From Solibacteraceae bacterium (GTDB taxonomy: Bacteria > Acidobacteriota > Terriglobia > Bryobacterales > Bryobacteraceae): DNA of 64,000 bases. Shown piece by piece: positions 27,092 through 37,529 of the stretch (position 1 is its first letter; every line of letters starts with the position of its first letter). Location of the stretch: assembly GCA_021324015.1 (NCBI GenBank), contig JAJPJX010000201.1:1-64000 (forward strand), written 5' to 3'. A program made the translations under genes and the position numbers. The notes under the pieces are model-generated. The model was not told the origin of the DNA. It was given only the letters and a program-made list of their open reading frames with translations, and searched no databases.

Positions 27092-27126
27092 GCTCCCTTC
27101 ATCGGCCTGCCTGGCTGCGGCGCGCC
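27092..27126. repeat. 35-bp direct repeat, copy 1
   Basis: This copy begins GCTCCCTTCATCGG and ends GCGGCGCGCC. It is identical to 27166-27200, with a period of 74 bp. The downstream copy contains the 3' end of the zinc-ribbon gene, so this looks like a partial tandem duplication of that gene's end. Confidence 0.85.
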
Positions 27127-27165
27127 GTGTCCAAGTTGAGCACGCTTTGGTGCGCGATCATGCAC

Positions 27166-27200
27166 GCTCCCTTCATCGGCCTGCCTGGCTGCGGCGCGCC
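27166..27200. repeat. 35-bp direct repeat, copy 2
   Basis: This is the exact second copy of 27092-27126. On the minus strand it encodes the C-terminal residues ARRSQAGR and the stop codon of the 58-residue zinc-ribbon protein. Confidence 0.85.
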
Positions 27201-27349
27201 GGCCGGGGCGCGCTCAGGTGCGCCATGATCCTCTCCAGGCATCGCCGGCAGATCTGAACGGAGGCTCCGGCGCAACCCCGGACTTCGTGCGGAGTGTCCC
27301 TGCCGCACGTCCGGCAATAGGTTGAGGTGACTTTGACTTTTTGCACCAT
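27173..27349 (-). CDS. Small zinc-ribbon protein
   Basis: This 58-residue protein begins MVQKVKVTSTYCRTCGRDTP. CRTCG and CRRC (QICRRCLERIMAHL) are two Cys pairs that can hold one zinc. The tail is basic. The ATG at 27349 has AGGAG 10 nt upstream; another ATG three codons earlier sits too close to that site. Function unknown; it may bind nucleic acid or act as a small adaptor. Confidence 0.6.
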   Translation of the reverse strand: MVQKVKVTSTYCRTCGRDTPHEVRGCAGASVQICRRCLERIMAHLSAPRPARRSQAGR

Positions 27350-27388
27350 TGTCGGCATTCTCCTGCCCTAGCTAATCCGCTGAGGAGT

Positions 27389-27748
27389 TCAGACCATACT
27401 TTGGGAATCCGGGAAGGGAATTAGCTCTGCGTGCCCTGAGCTTGCGGAGTGCCGATCCTCCACGCGGGCGAGCGCGGCGGCGGCTCCGGCAAGCAGCCGA
27501 TCGAGTTCCGGGTAGCGCGCTCTCACATCGCTATGTTGTTGGCCCCAAACTACTAACTGCGCCAACCGGCAGAACAGAACGGCCTGCGTCTGATCCGAGG
27601 CCTGCACCGTTGACTTCACGGAAAACACACGATCACGAGCGACTTCTGGCACGCCTAGCCCTCCCCCGGTGGCTGCACGAGCAACCTCTTTGCCAAAGGG
27701 GCGCCCGACCCACACACGTTGCAACGGGACGGGCGAGGCCTGCATCAT
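27389..27748 (-). CDS. Hypothetical protein
   Basis: This frame of 119 codons overlaps the start region of the divergent MBL gene. The second half (QAVLFCRLAQLVVWGQQHSD, then a helical ELDRLLAGAAAALARVEDR) reads like a real soluble protein. The first 40 codons are Arg/Gly-rich and may be untranslated; an internal GTG near codon 40 is an alternative start. No family recognised. Confidence 0.35.
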   Translation of the reverse strand: MMQASPVPLQRVWVGRPFGKEVARAATGGGLGVPEVARDRVFSVKSTVQASDQTQAVLFCRLAQLVVWGQQHSDVRARYPELDRLLAGAAAALARVEDRHSASSGHAELIPFPDSQSMV

Positions 27749-27757
27749 AGGAACAGA

Positions 27758-28687
27758 ATGCTACGGCGAACTTTGGTGGCCGGAATGGGGCTGGCCGGGG
27801 TGGCAGGAACCGGGGCAGTGCTGTATCGCGCTTCCCCCATGTTTTGGCGGCAATTCGGCAAGGAGTTGGGCCGCCCGATCCTCCCGCCTCCGCAGCGTCC
27901 GGATCCCAGCCGGTGGCCCGACCGAGGAGTGTACGCTGCATGGCTGGGGCATGCCACCGTGCTGCTCAAAATTGATGGCACGACCATTCTCACCGACCCG
28001 GTTTTCAGCGACCGGGTGGGATTGTACCTGGGCGTGTTTACTCTGGGACTGAAGCGCCTGGTGGCACCCGCTCTGGACGAGTCGAAGCTGCCCAGAATCG
28101 ACCTGGTATTGCTCTCGCACGCGCACATGGATCACTTCGACATTCCCAGCCTGCGCGCCCTGGAGCGTAAAGAAACCCGGGTGGTGACCGCATCCAAGAC
28201 CGGCGACTTGCTCCGACCGGAGCGCTACGGCGCGGTCCACGAGCTCGGATGGGGCGACCGGGTGCAAGTGGGCGCAGTCTCGGTGCGGGCGTTTGAGGTC
28301 AACCATTGGGGCGCGCGCATGCGCTCCGACACCTGGCGCGGCTACAACGGATACCTCATCGAGGCCGGTCGCTACCGGGTGCTGTTCGGCGGGGACACGG
28401 CCGAGACCACGCTGTTCCGCAACCTGCGCAGTTCCCGGCGGATCGACCTCGCCATCATGCCGGTGGGCGCCTATAATCCGTGGATCCATTACCACTGCAC
28501 ACCGGAGCAGGCCTGGCGCATGGGCAACGACGCCGGGGCGGAGTTCTTCATCCCCGTGCACCACCGCACGTTTCAGCTCAGCCGCGAGCCCTACAACGAG
28601 CCCATCGAGCGGTTCTGCCACGCGGCCGGCCGGCACACCGACCGGGTGGGATTGCACGAGATCGGCCAGCAGTTTCAGGTCTCGTAG
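27758..28687 (+). CDS. MBL-fold metal-dependent hydrolase (UlaG/NAPE-PLD-like)
   Basis: This protein of about 309 residues starts with a Tat-like or membrane-anchor leader (MLRRTLVAGMGLAGVAGTGA). The metallo-beta-lactamase fold follows: AAWLGHATVLLKIDGTTILTDP, LVLLSHAHMDHFDIPSL (HxHxDH), VNHWGARMRSDTWRGYNGY, LFGGDTAETTLF and the late VHHRTFQLS. The pattern fits the L-ascorbate-6-phosphate lactonase/N-acyl-phosphatidylethanolamine phospholipase D-like branch. The substrate is not determined. ATG 27758 has AGGAA upstream. Confidence 0.88.
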   Translation: MLRRTLVAGMGLAGVAGTGAVLYRASPMFWRQFGKELGRPILPPPQRPDPSRWPDRGVYAAWLGHATVLLKIDGTTILTDPVFSDRVGLYLGVFTLGLKRLVAPALDESKLPRIDLVLLSHAHMDHFDIPSLRALERKETRVVTASKTGDLLRPERYGAVHELGWGDRVQVGAVSVRAFEVNHWGARMRSDTWRGYNGYLIEAGRYRVLFGGDTAETTLFRNLRSSRRIDLAIMPVGAYNPWIHYHCTPEQAWRMGNDAGAEFFIPVHHRTFQLSREPYNEPIERFCHAAGRHTDRVGLHEIGQQFQVS

Positions 28688-28783
28688 CAGCCCTGTTGGC
28701 AGCCCGTCCAGTTGTCCGGTTTACACGGTAACGTGCATCCACGCTGAGCGCCAGCGGCGTGGGGAGAACCCGCCCGCCCCGGC

Positions 28784-28799
28784 TTCCCCACAGGGGGAA
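28784..28799. terminator. Candidate hairpin terminator between convergent genes
   Basis: TTCCCC-ACAG-GGGGAA forms a perfect 6-bp stem with a 4-nt loop, in the 182-bp gap between two convergent genes. It lacks a clear T tract on either side, so the call is tentative. Confidence 0.35.
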
Positions 28800-28869
28800 A
28801 CCGGAAACGGGGGAGTTCCATTTCCTTGCTGCCAGCCAGCAGCACTTTTGTCAGGTTTCAACAAGAACC

Positions 28870-29463
28870 CTAAGCCGGTTGAACTTCTTCGAGCAGGGAG
28901 CGCACATCCACCGGGCGGCTGGCCTCGACGCCGACGCGAAACCGTTCGCGGGGCTCGCCCAACCGGCAGAACTGGTAGGCGCCCGCGCCGTACAGCCCGT
29001 CGAAGAACTTCTCGAACTCGGGGCGGAGGGCTTCCCAGGTGGCTTCGGTATTGGGCGCCAGCAGGCGATCGTTCAGGATCACCTCGCAGCGCCCGGCGTC
29101 AAATTTCAGCTTGCCGCGAAACTCCGGCTCTTCCTCCAGCCGGCGGCAGGCCACCAGCGCGGAGTAGAAGGCCTGGAGCAGGTTGTCCTGCGGGCCGCCG
29201 TCGCGCGCGCTTTTGCGGTTGTAGAGCAGGCCCAGCCGGAAAAATGCCTGGTCCAGACTGTAGTTGGCCTCGTGCCCGACCAGCACGACTCCGGGACCCG
29301 CGGGCACGTGGCCGTAGTCGGCTACGTCGATCAGGATCTCTTCGCAGACGCTCTCCTGGATCCAGCGGTGGAAGACCGGGATGGCATCGGCCAGTTGGAT
29401 GTTCGCCGGCTCGGTGGCGAAGATTTTGACGTTGATGTGCTGCACTTGAACCTGGTTTGTCAT
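28870..29463 (-). CDS. Sulfite reductase-associated protein of unknown function
   Basis: This soluble protein of 197 residues begins MTNQVQVQHINVKIFATEPA. No signal peptide, membrane segment or metal motif is obvious. Features include PVFHRWIQESVCEEILIDVA and GPGVVLVGHEANYSLDQ, suggesting an alpha/beta fold. The ATG at 29463 lies 8 bp after the reductase stop; a GTG at 29475 would overlap it. Position suggests a partner or accessory of the reductase, but the role is not known to me. Confidence 0.75.
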   Translation of the reverse strand: MTNQVQVQHINVKIFATEPANIQLADAIPVFHRWIQESVCEEILIDVADYGHVPAGPGVVLVGHEANYSLDQAFFRLGLLYNRKSARDGGPQDNLLQAFYSALVACRRLEEEPEFRGKLKFDAGRCEVILNDRLLAPNTEATWEALRPEFEKFFDGLYGAGAYQFCRLGEPRERFRVGVEASRPVDVRSLLEEVQPA

Positions 29464-29471
29464 GCGCGCTC

Positions 29472-31736
<2,265 letters not shown>

Positions 31737-31739
31737 AGA

Positions 31740-31781
31740 ACAATTACCCTAAACTATATCGAAATTTGGGTAATTGTGCAA
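31740..31781 (-). promoter_or_regulatory. Promoter and palindromic operator of the siroheme reductase gene
   Basis: A perfect 10-bp inverted repeat, ACAATTACCC (31740-31749) and GGGTAATTGT (31768-31777), is separated by 18 bp. On the minus strand a -35 TTGCAC (31781-31776) and a -10 TATAGT (31758-31753) are 17 bp apart. The start would fall near 31746, giving a leader of about 10 nt. The repeat brackets the -10 box, so a dimeric repressor here would block initiation. Confidence 0.65.
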
Positions 31782-31821
31782 GGCAGAGTTCTTCGACTCC
31801 GGCAATCTGCTTGAATCCGTG

Positions 31822-34800
31822 CTACTTGTCCTTGCTGAGGCGGCGGAAGTATTCGGCCACCGCATCGGCGTAGCCGGGCGGCACGGGCTGTGCCATCCCG
31901 CTGCGCACGGTGCCGCCCTGCTTGTCGTCCACCAGGCGCCGCAGCTTCAGCTCGACCTGTTCCATCTCCGTCAGCACCTGGCTGTTGATGCGCTCGGCGA
32001 GCAGGGGATCGGCGGTGAGCTGGCGCGGATCCACGGTGTGCATCTGGCGGATCAGGTCCTGGACGTCGCGGGCCAGATCCGGATCGGTGCGCACGGCCTG
32101 CTCCAACTGAGAGAGCTCGCGCAGGTTCTGCTGGTAGGCGCGATCGATTTCCTCGGGGCTGAGGGGCGCGGGAATGGGACGATCGGGCAGCACGCGGTTG
32201 CGATTCACTCCGACACCGTACCAGGGTCCAATGGCCGGACCTCCGCCGCCCACAGGTCCCCCGATCCCTCCGTACTCGCGGCCGCCATACTGGCCGGGCT
32301 GTCCGCCCTGCGAGCCGGCTTGTCCCTGCTGCCCTGGCTGTCCGGCTTGTCCGGGTTGTCCCTGGGCACCGGGCTGTCCCTGGCCGGGTTGCCCCTGGCT
32401 GGCCTGCTGGCCCTGGCGGGACCCGCGGGCGCCCGCTTCGCGGCCCTGTTCACCGGCCTTGCCGGAGCGGGCCAACTGCTCCATCTGCCGGCGAATCCGC
32501 TCCGCCTGGGCGAGCGCCTGCTCCAGGCCTTTCTCGCCGTCGCCCTTTTGCGGCCCCTGGGCCAACTGGTTCTGGATCTCCTGCACGCGGTCGCTCAGTT
32601 CGTTCAGGGCCTGCGTGACAGTGGCTTCGCGCATGGCGGCGTAGGCGCCCAGGCCGCGCCGGATGTATTCGGAACTCCAGCGCATCTTGGCGCCCAGTTC
32701 CTGCTGCTGCATGTCTCCCAAGGCGTCGCGGAGCTTGCGGGCGGCGTCGCGGTTGCTCGCGGAAAGCTCGCGCACGGCCTGCTGCATCTGGCCCTCGAGC
32801 TTCTGAAGATCCTCGATCATCTGCTGCTGTTCCTGGGCCATGCGCTCGGCCTGCTGGCGGGTCAAGCCGCGCGGCCCCTCGTCGCCGGGGCGCTCGGCGC
32901 CGGGGCTGCCGTAGGCTTTGCGCAACCGGTTGCCGAAATCGCGCTGCTGGCCGGCCAACTGGTTCACGCGGCGGGCCACGTCATCCAGGAGCTGCCCGCT
33001 CTGCTGGCGCTGGAGCCCGGCAAGCTGCTCGCGCGCCTCTTTGAGGCGCTCGGCGGCGCGGCGCGCCTGGGCCTCGCCCTGGGGCGTGCCGCCGGCCTGC
33101 GTGGATCCCGCCTGCCGCATATCCTGGAGGGCCTGTTCCAGGCGCTCCAAAGCCTGGCGAAGTTGCTGCGGTTGGGCTCCGCTCAGGCCATTGGCGAGCC
33201 GGCCATACTGCCCCTGCTGGCCTTGCTGCCCCTGTTGCCCTTGCTGCCCCTGTTGCCCTTGCTGCCCCTGTTGCCCACCCTGCTGGCCGGACTGGCTTTG
33301 CTGGCCTTGCTGGCCCGCCTGCATCTGGCCGGAATTACGGGAGAGCTGCTCCATCTGCCGCTGCAACTGCTCGGCTTCGCGGCGCAGCATTTCCTGCTCC
33401 CAGCGCTGCTGGGTGGTAAGCGGCTTATTGCGCTGCTGCTCGGCCAGTTCCTGCTGCCGGCGAGCCAGTTGTTCGAGCTTTTGCAGCGCTTCGTCGATCT
33501 CCTTCTGCCGCTGGTCGGCCGAGGCGGTCTGCCCGGTTTCGTACTGATTCTTTTCAGTATCCAACTCGAGGTCGAAGAGGCCTTGCAAGTCCCGCCCGGC
33601 GCCGGAGGCGCCACCACCACCGCCTCCGCCGCGGTTGCCGAACGCCACCTGGATCTCGCGGAAGGTGGCCTCCGCGCGCAGCAGGTGCTGGAGAGCCTGC
33701 TGCTCCGGTCCGAGGGCCTGCTGCCACTCCAGAGCTTTCAGACGGTCCGCCGCCGGGCCCATGGCCTGGACGGCCTTCTGCATGCTTTCCGAGAAGATGC
33801 GGAACGACTCATTAGCGCCGGAAAGCTCGCGGCTCTGCATGCGCCGCGCCAGTGAGGCGGCCTGGTCGCGCAGCTTGGATTGCACGCCGGCCAGGAACGC
33901 CGCGTTGTCGGCGGCGGCCCTTTTGTCGCCGCTTTTGTCGCGGATCTGGTTAAAGGTGGCGGCGATGATCTCCTTTTCGCGCTGGGAAATCTCGCCCGCC
34001 GGATCGTCTCCGCCGGCGCCGCCCCCGCCGCCCTGCTGCTGGGACTGCGTGTATTCGCGCTCGTAGGGCTCGGTCTGGACGAAGTACATGTCGGTGGTGG
34101 CGGTGGTGTGCGCGTCCTTCGCGGTGGCGTACAGGCTCACCACGTCGCCCGGCACGAGCTTAAAGTCCTCCAGATAGAGCACGGTGGAGGCGTCCGCTTC
34201 CTTCTGCCCTTTGCTTTTGAGCATGGGCACGACCTTTTCCGGGCCGCCGTTGACCGAATAGTGCAGGTTCATGTCCTGCAAGCCGAAATCGTCCCGCCCC
34301 TGGAGCGCCACGGTCACTTCTTCGACAGGGTTGACGCGGGCGTCTTTTCCCGGCCGGTTGAGGGCGATCACGGGGGGAGCATCCCGGCGCGCCTCGATGA
34401 AGTAGTCCTCGCTCAGCCGCACATCCTCGCCGCGCTCCACCGAAGCGATGTGGTACATGCCGTCCTTCTCGATCGGCACGTTCGCGATCAGCCAGCCCTG
34501 CTCGCCGGAGCGCAGGGCGATCTTGGTTCCGTCATCCAGCAGCAGGGAACCGTTGGCCAGCGGCTTGTCGGTCTGGACCGCCACTTCCGCCTGGGTGCCC
34601 TGGACGGCGCGTAGGTCACCACCAGGGTCCTCTACCTGGTCCTTTTGCCCGGTCCACGCCGGGAAATGGTAGGTAACGCGCAGTTTTTTGACGCCGGGGA
34701 GATCGACGGCATTCAGCTTGTAGGTCTTGGATCTCACCCCGCCGGCCTCCACGTAATATTGCATCGATTCGGGCACTCCGGCCAGCAGGAACTCATAGCC

Positions 34801-35526
34801 GGGCCCGCCGGGTTGCGGCAGCATCTCGGCTTCTTCCCAGCGCGAAGAGCCGGCGTACTTGGCGAGCAGGCGCACCCGCTCGGCCTGGAAACCCATCAGC
34901 CGGGCGGTAATCACCTGGTCGGAGCGGCGGCGGACGGTGCGGTCCCCCGGCTTGACTACGATGTCGTAGTAAGGCTTGAGCTCGCCCTTGGGAAGCCCTC
35001 CCCACAGGAGCGAAGTCCCGTAGCCCAGAAAGCCGGGACCGGAGGTGCCCAGCCAGACCAGGATGAGCATGGCTGCGACGGCGGCGGTGGCGAAGCTGAG
35101 GATCCAGTTGCGTCCGGCGACGCGGGCGGGTTCGACGTGGTCGGTGACCCGCAGTGTGTCGGCGGCCAGCAGTTCCAGAAAGGGGTCGCCGGGATCCTGC
35201 TGCGAGCGCTCGGCGAAGGTGAGCAGGCGTTCTTCCAGCTCCGGCACACGGCGTTCCACCTCGCGCGCGGCGCGGCGCCGGTTCAGGCGCAGGATGGGGA
35301 CCAGCAGCCCCGCGCCCAGCGCCAGGGCCAGGGCCACGAAGAGCAGCACACGGGCGCCCAGAACGCTCGGGTCCGAGAACGCAAAGTGATTCGCCACCAG
35401 CACCGCCAGCACGGTGACCAGCAGGGCTACCGCCGCCGTGATGGCGGCGCCGCGGGTCAGCGTGAAGAGCCGCAAGCCGCGCTCCACCCTGCCCAGATAT
35501 TCGGCCAACCGGTCTAAAGGATTCAT
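31822..35526 (-). CDS. Giant DUF4175-like membrane protein with coiled coils and Gln/Gly repeats
   Basis: This is a 1234-residue inner-membrane protein. Hydrophobic segments lie near residues 28-45, 58-80 and 145-165. Next come periplasmic beta domains (about 190-480), a TM-free linker with QQQGGGGGAGG, and long Gln/Glu/Arg coiled coils (about 540-1060). Low-complexity GQQ repeats occur near 770 and collagen-like GQPG repeats near 1090. The C-terminal region (LSPEEIDRAYQQNLRELSQL) is helical. The pattern fits DUF4175. It is the last gene of a 13-kb operon, overlapping the BatA-like gene by 4 bp. Probably a scaffold of the Bat-like complex (inference). Confidence 0.8.
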   Translation of the reverse strand: MNPLDRLAEYLGRVERGLRLFTLTRGAAITAAVALLVTVLAVLVANHFAFSDPSVLGARVLLFVALALALGAGLLVPILRLNRRRAAREVERRVPELEERLLTFAERSQQDPGDPFLELLAADTLRVTDHVEPARVAGRNWILSFATAAVAAMLILVWLGTSGPGFLGYGTSLLWGGLPKGELKPYYDIVVKPGDRTVRRRSDQVITARLMGFQAERVRLLAKYAGSSRWEEAEMLPQPGGPGYEFLLAGVPESMQYYVEAGGVRSKTYKLNAVDLPGVKKLRVTYHFPAWTGQKDQVEDPGGDLRAVQGTQAEVAVQTDKPLANGSLLLDDGTKIALRSGEQGWLIANVPIEKDGMYHIASVERGEDVRLSEDYFIEARRDAPPVIALNRPGKDARVNPVEEVTVALQGRDDFGLQDMNLHYSVNGGPEKVVPMLKSKGQKEADASTVLYLEDFKLVPGDVVSLYATAKDAHTTATTDMYFVQTEPYEREYTQSQQQGGGGGAGGDDPAGEISQREKEIIAATFNQIRDKSGDKRAAADNAAFLAGVQSKLRDQAASLARRMQSRELSGANESFRIFSESMQKAVQAMGPAADRLKALEWQQALGPEQQALQHLLRAEATFREIQVAFGNRGGGGGGGASGAGRDLQGLFDLELDTEKNQYETGQTASADQRQKEIDEALQKLEQLARRQQELAEQQRNKPLTTQQRWEQEMLRREAEQLQRQMEQLSRNSGQMQAGQQGQQSQSGQQGGQQGQQGQQGQQGQQGQQGQQGQYGRLANGLSGAQPQQLRQALERLEQALQDMRQAGSTQAGGTPQGEAQARRAAERLKEAREQLAGLQRQQSGQLLDDVARRVNQLAGQQRDFGNRLRKAYGSPGAERPGDEGPRGLTRQQAERMAQEQQQMIEDLQKLEGQMQQAVRELSASNRDAARKLRDALGDMQQQELGAKMRWSSEYIRRGLGAYAAMREATVTQALNELSDRVQEIQNQLAQGPQKGDGEKGLEQALAQAERIRRQMEQLARSGKAGEQGREAGARGSRQGQQASQGQPGQGQPGAQGQPGQAGQPGQQGQAGSQGGQPGQYGGREYGGIGGPVGGGGPAIGPWYGVGVNRNRVLPDRPIPAPLSPEEIDRAYQQNLRELSQLEQAVRTDPDLARDVQDLIRQMHTVDPRQLTADPLLAERINSQVLTEMEQVELKLRRLVDDKQGGTVRSGMAQPVPPGYADAVAEYFRRLSKDK
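33223..33276. repeat. Three exact 18-bp tandem repeats inside the giant membrane protein gene
   Basis: TTGCTGCCCCTGTTGCCC occurs three times in a row (33223-33240, 33241-33258, 33259-33276). On the minus strand it encodes the GQQ repeat. Units of six codons keep the frame, so copy number can change without breaking the protein. Confidence 0.9.
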
Positions 35527-37529
35527 GCCGCCTCTCTATCCGCCGAAAGATGCCGGTTCCCCAGCAGCGACTCGGCCACGGCCAGGGCCAGAATCGCCAG
35601 CATCAGATACCACCAGACTTGCCGCGGCCGGCGCTCCGTCTCGCCCTGGGCTGCCTGGGCCTCGGTGCTCTGAGCCGTATTCTGCCACAACGCCAGGGTC
35701 TCCTGGGGAATGACCTGCAGGTCAGACTCGTGCCGGTCGGCGTTTACCGCCACTAACTCGCGCCGCCCGTCCGGACGTTTGACGTCGTAATAGCCCGTGC
35801 TGGTGAGCGCGATGTTCTGCGCGCGGGTGGCTTCCTCGAGCGAAAGCGCCCGCCGGCCCGCCGGATCCAGCACCTCGGCCGCCGCCCCCTTGCCCTGCGC
35901 CTCGCGGAGTTCCAGGTAAGCGCCTACCAGGTAGTTGGCCGGACGATCGTCCAGCCGGCCGAGGTAGTGAGCCGTCTGTTCCACAAAGGGCACAAAGGAA
36001 GCGTGCAGGGGGAAATCATTGGAGATGTTGTCGAAGGTCGAGGTGAAGACCAGCACGCGCCCCTCGCCGATTTGTTTTTCGAGCAACAGAGGTGTTTCGT
36101 CGGAGAGCCGCGCCAGCACGCGCGCCTTGCCCGGCTCGACGCGCACCGCCTGGTAAAACTTGACGTCGTCCCAGTGGTCTTCGCCGCGCACCGGCGGAAA
36201 GGCTGGATCGAGCCAGGCGGCGGTCTGGAAGCGATCGCTGTCGCGGGTGAAGTAACGCGCCTCGAGCACGCCCTCGCCGGACACCGGCACGTTCTTGCGC
36301 AGCGCCGACTCGCGTCCCAGGGCCACCAGCACCGCGCCCCCGGAGCGCACGTAGCGCTCGAGCGCCTGCTCAAAGCTTTGCGGCAGCGAGGAGATATCGG
36401 AAAGCACCACGAAGGCGTATTTTTCGGCCGCGATAGCCCCGGTCTGTTCCGGCGACACCGCATCCAGGGCGAAGGCGGACTGCCCGGCGGATTCCAGCGC
36501 CGTCTGGAAATACAGCAGGTCGCGGGTGTTGCGGGCCTCGTGGACAAACAGCGCGCGCCGGGGATCCGCGCGCTCGACGGAAAAATAGAAACGGTCGTCG
36601 TCCGGGAAGGAGTCGCCGGAATCCAGGCGCACTTCGCCGCGGTTCATACCGTAAGGCGCCTCGAGAGAGAGAAATTCCACCGTGGCGCGGCCATCGGCGG
36701 GGATCTCCACGCTCTTGGAGTCCACCTCGCGGCCGTTCAGCACGAGCGAAACGCGGTGAGTGGAGCGCTCCGTTCCGAAGCCCGTGATGGTGGCCAGCAG
36801 GCGCACCTTGCGCGGTTCATAGACCCGCCGGGGGACGCTGACGTTTTCGACGGCGAAGTTGGGGACGCGCGCGGTGACCACCGGATGGGGCTCCAGGGTC
36901 ACGCCCTCGCCCAGCCGCAGATCGGAAAAGTTCGGGGGCAGCGACGACTTCTGCATGTCCGAGAACAGGTGCGCCTCCACCGGCATGCGTGCGGACTGCT
37001 CGATGGAGCGCAGGGCGCGCGCCAGTTCGGCATAGGAACCGCGCGTATCGCCCGGCTCCACCGCGCGGATGCCCGCCTCCAGCGCCGCCCGGTCGCCAGT
37101 AGCCTCGCTCATCATGCGCACTTGCGCGCCAAAGGCCAGTACCTGGGCGCGATCCTGCGAACGGAGACCGGAGAGGGTGCGCAGGGCCGCCTGCCGGGCG
37201 CGCTCCAGGCGGCCGCCCTGCCGCATGCTGAAGGAGTTGTCGATGGCCAGCACCACCAGCTTGCGCCCGCCGGCCGTCACGCGGGCGGAGGATTGTAGAA
37301 ACGGATTCGCGAAAGTCAGCGCCAGCAGCGCCACCAGCGCCGCGCGCAGCGCGAATAGCAGCAGGTACTGCAATCTCCGGTGCTTCACCGAACTCTGCGT
37401 GCGCCGCTCGAAGAACATGAGCGAACTGAAAGGCACCGGCTCATTCTTGTGCTTCTTGAGCAGGTGCAGCCATACAGGCAGCCCCACGGCGGCCAGGCCG
37501 GCGAGAAACCAGGGCGCCAGGAAACCCAT
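35523..37529 (-). CDS. BatA/VWA-type membrane protein
   Basis: This 668-residue protein begins with the N-terminal Bat/aerotolerance domain (MGFLAPWFLAGLAAVGLPVW, PVPFSSLMFFERRTQSSVKHRR), then a TM segment near 58-78. A VWA domain follows with the metal site VLAIDNSFSM (DxSxS) near residue 93. A long periplasmic part includes YAFVVLSDISSLPQSFEQAL, like a glutamine-amidotransferase-type fold. A C-terminal TM segment (VWWYLMLAILALAVAESLLG) ends it. It directly follows the DUF58 gene and overlaps the next gene. Confidence 0.9.
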   Translation of the reverse strand: MGFLAPWFLAGLAAVGLPVWLHLLKKHKNEPVPFSSLMFFERRTQSSVKHRRLQYLLLFALRAALVALLALTFANPFLQSSARVTAGGRKLVVLAIDNSFSMRQGGRLERARQAALRTLSGLRSQDRAQVLAFGAQVRMMSEATGDRAALEAGIRAVEPGDTRGSYAELARALRSIEQSARMPVEAHLFSDMQKSSLPPNFSDLRLGEGVTLEPHPVVTARVPNFAVENVSVPRRVYEPRKVRLLATITGFGTERSTHRVSLVLNGREVDSKSVEIPADGRATVEFLSLEAPYGMNRGEVRLDSGDSFPDDDRFYFSVERADPRRALFVHEARNTRDLLYFQTALESAGQSAFALDAVSPEQTGAIAAEKYAFVVLSDISSLPQSFEQALERYVRSGGAVLVALGRESALRKNVPVSGEGVLEARYFTRDSDRFQTAAWLDPAFPPVRGEDHWDDVKFYQAVRVEPGKARVLARLSDETPLLLEKQIGEGRVLVFTSTFDNISNDFPLHASFVPFVEQTAHYLGRLDDRPANYLVGAYLELREAQGKGAAAEVLDPAGRRALSLEEATRAQNIALTSTGYYDVKRPDGRRELVAVNADRHESDLQVIPQETLALWQNTAQSTEAQAAQGETERRPRQVWWYLMLAILALAVAESLLGNRHLSADREAA

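Noticed and set aside
26468-27139. 223-codon plus-strand frame upstream of the small zinc-binding genes
   Set aside because: The first half lies over the structured stretch and the second half is antisense to the zf-HC2-like gene. No convincing start or family.
28741-28869. Possible small RNA or insertion-sequence end near the CCCC/GGGG hairpin
   Set aside because: Only short hairpins are present, with no inverted terminal repeats, target duplication or transposase remnant.
33200-33300. Possible CRISPR array in the tandem repeat
   Set aside because: The 18-bp units are directly adjacent with no spacers and lie inside a coding region, so they are a coding tandem repeat.
31774-33855. 693-codon plus-strand frame opposite the giant membrane protein gene
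   Set aside because: Its long Leu/Ala-rich runs mirror the Gln/Gly repeats on the other strand. It is an antisense artefact.
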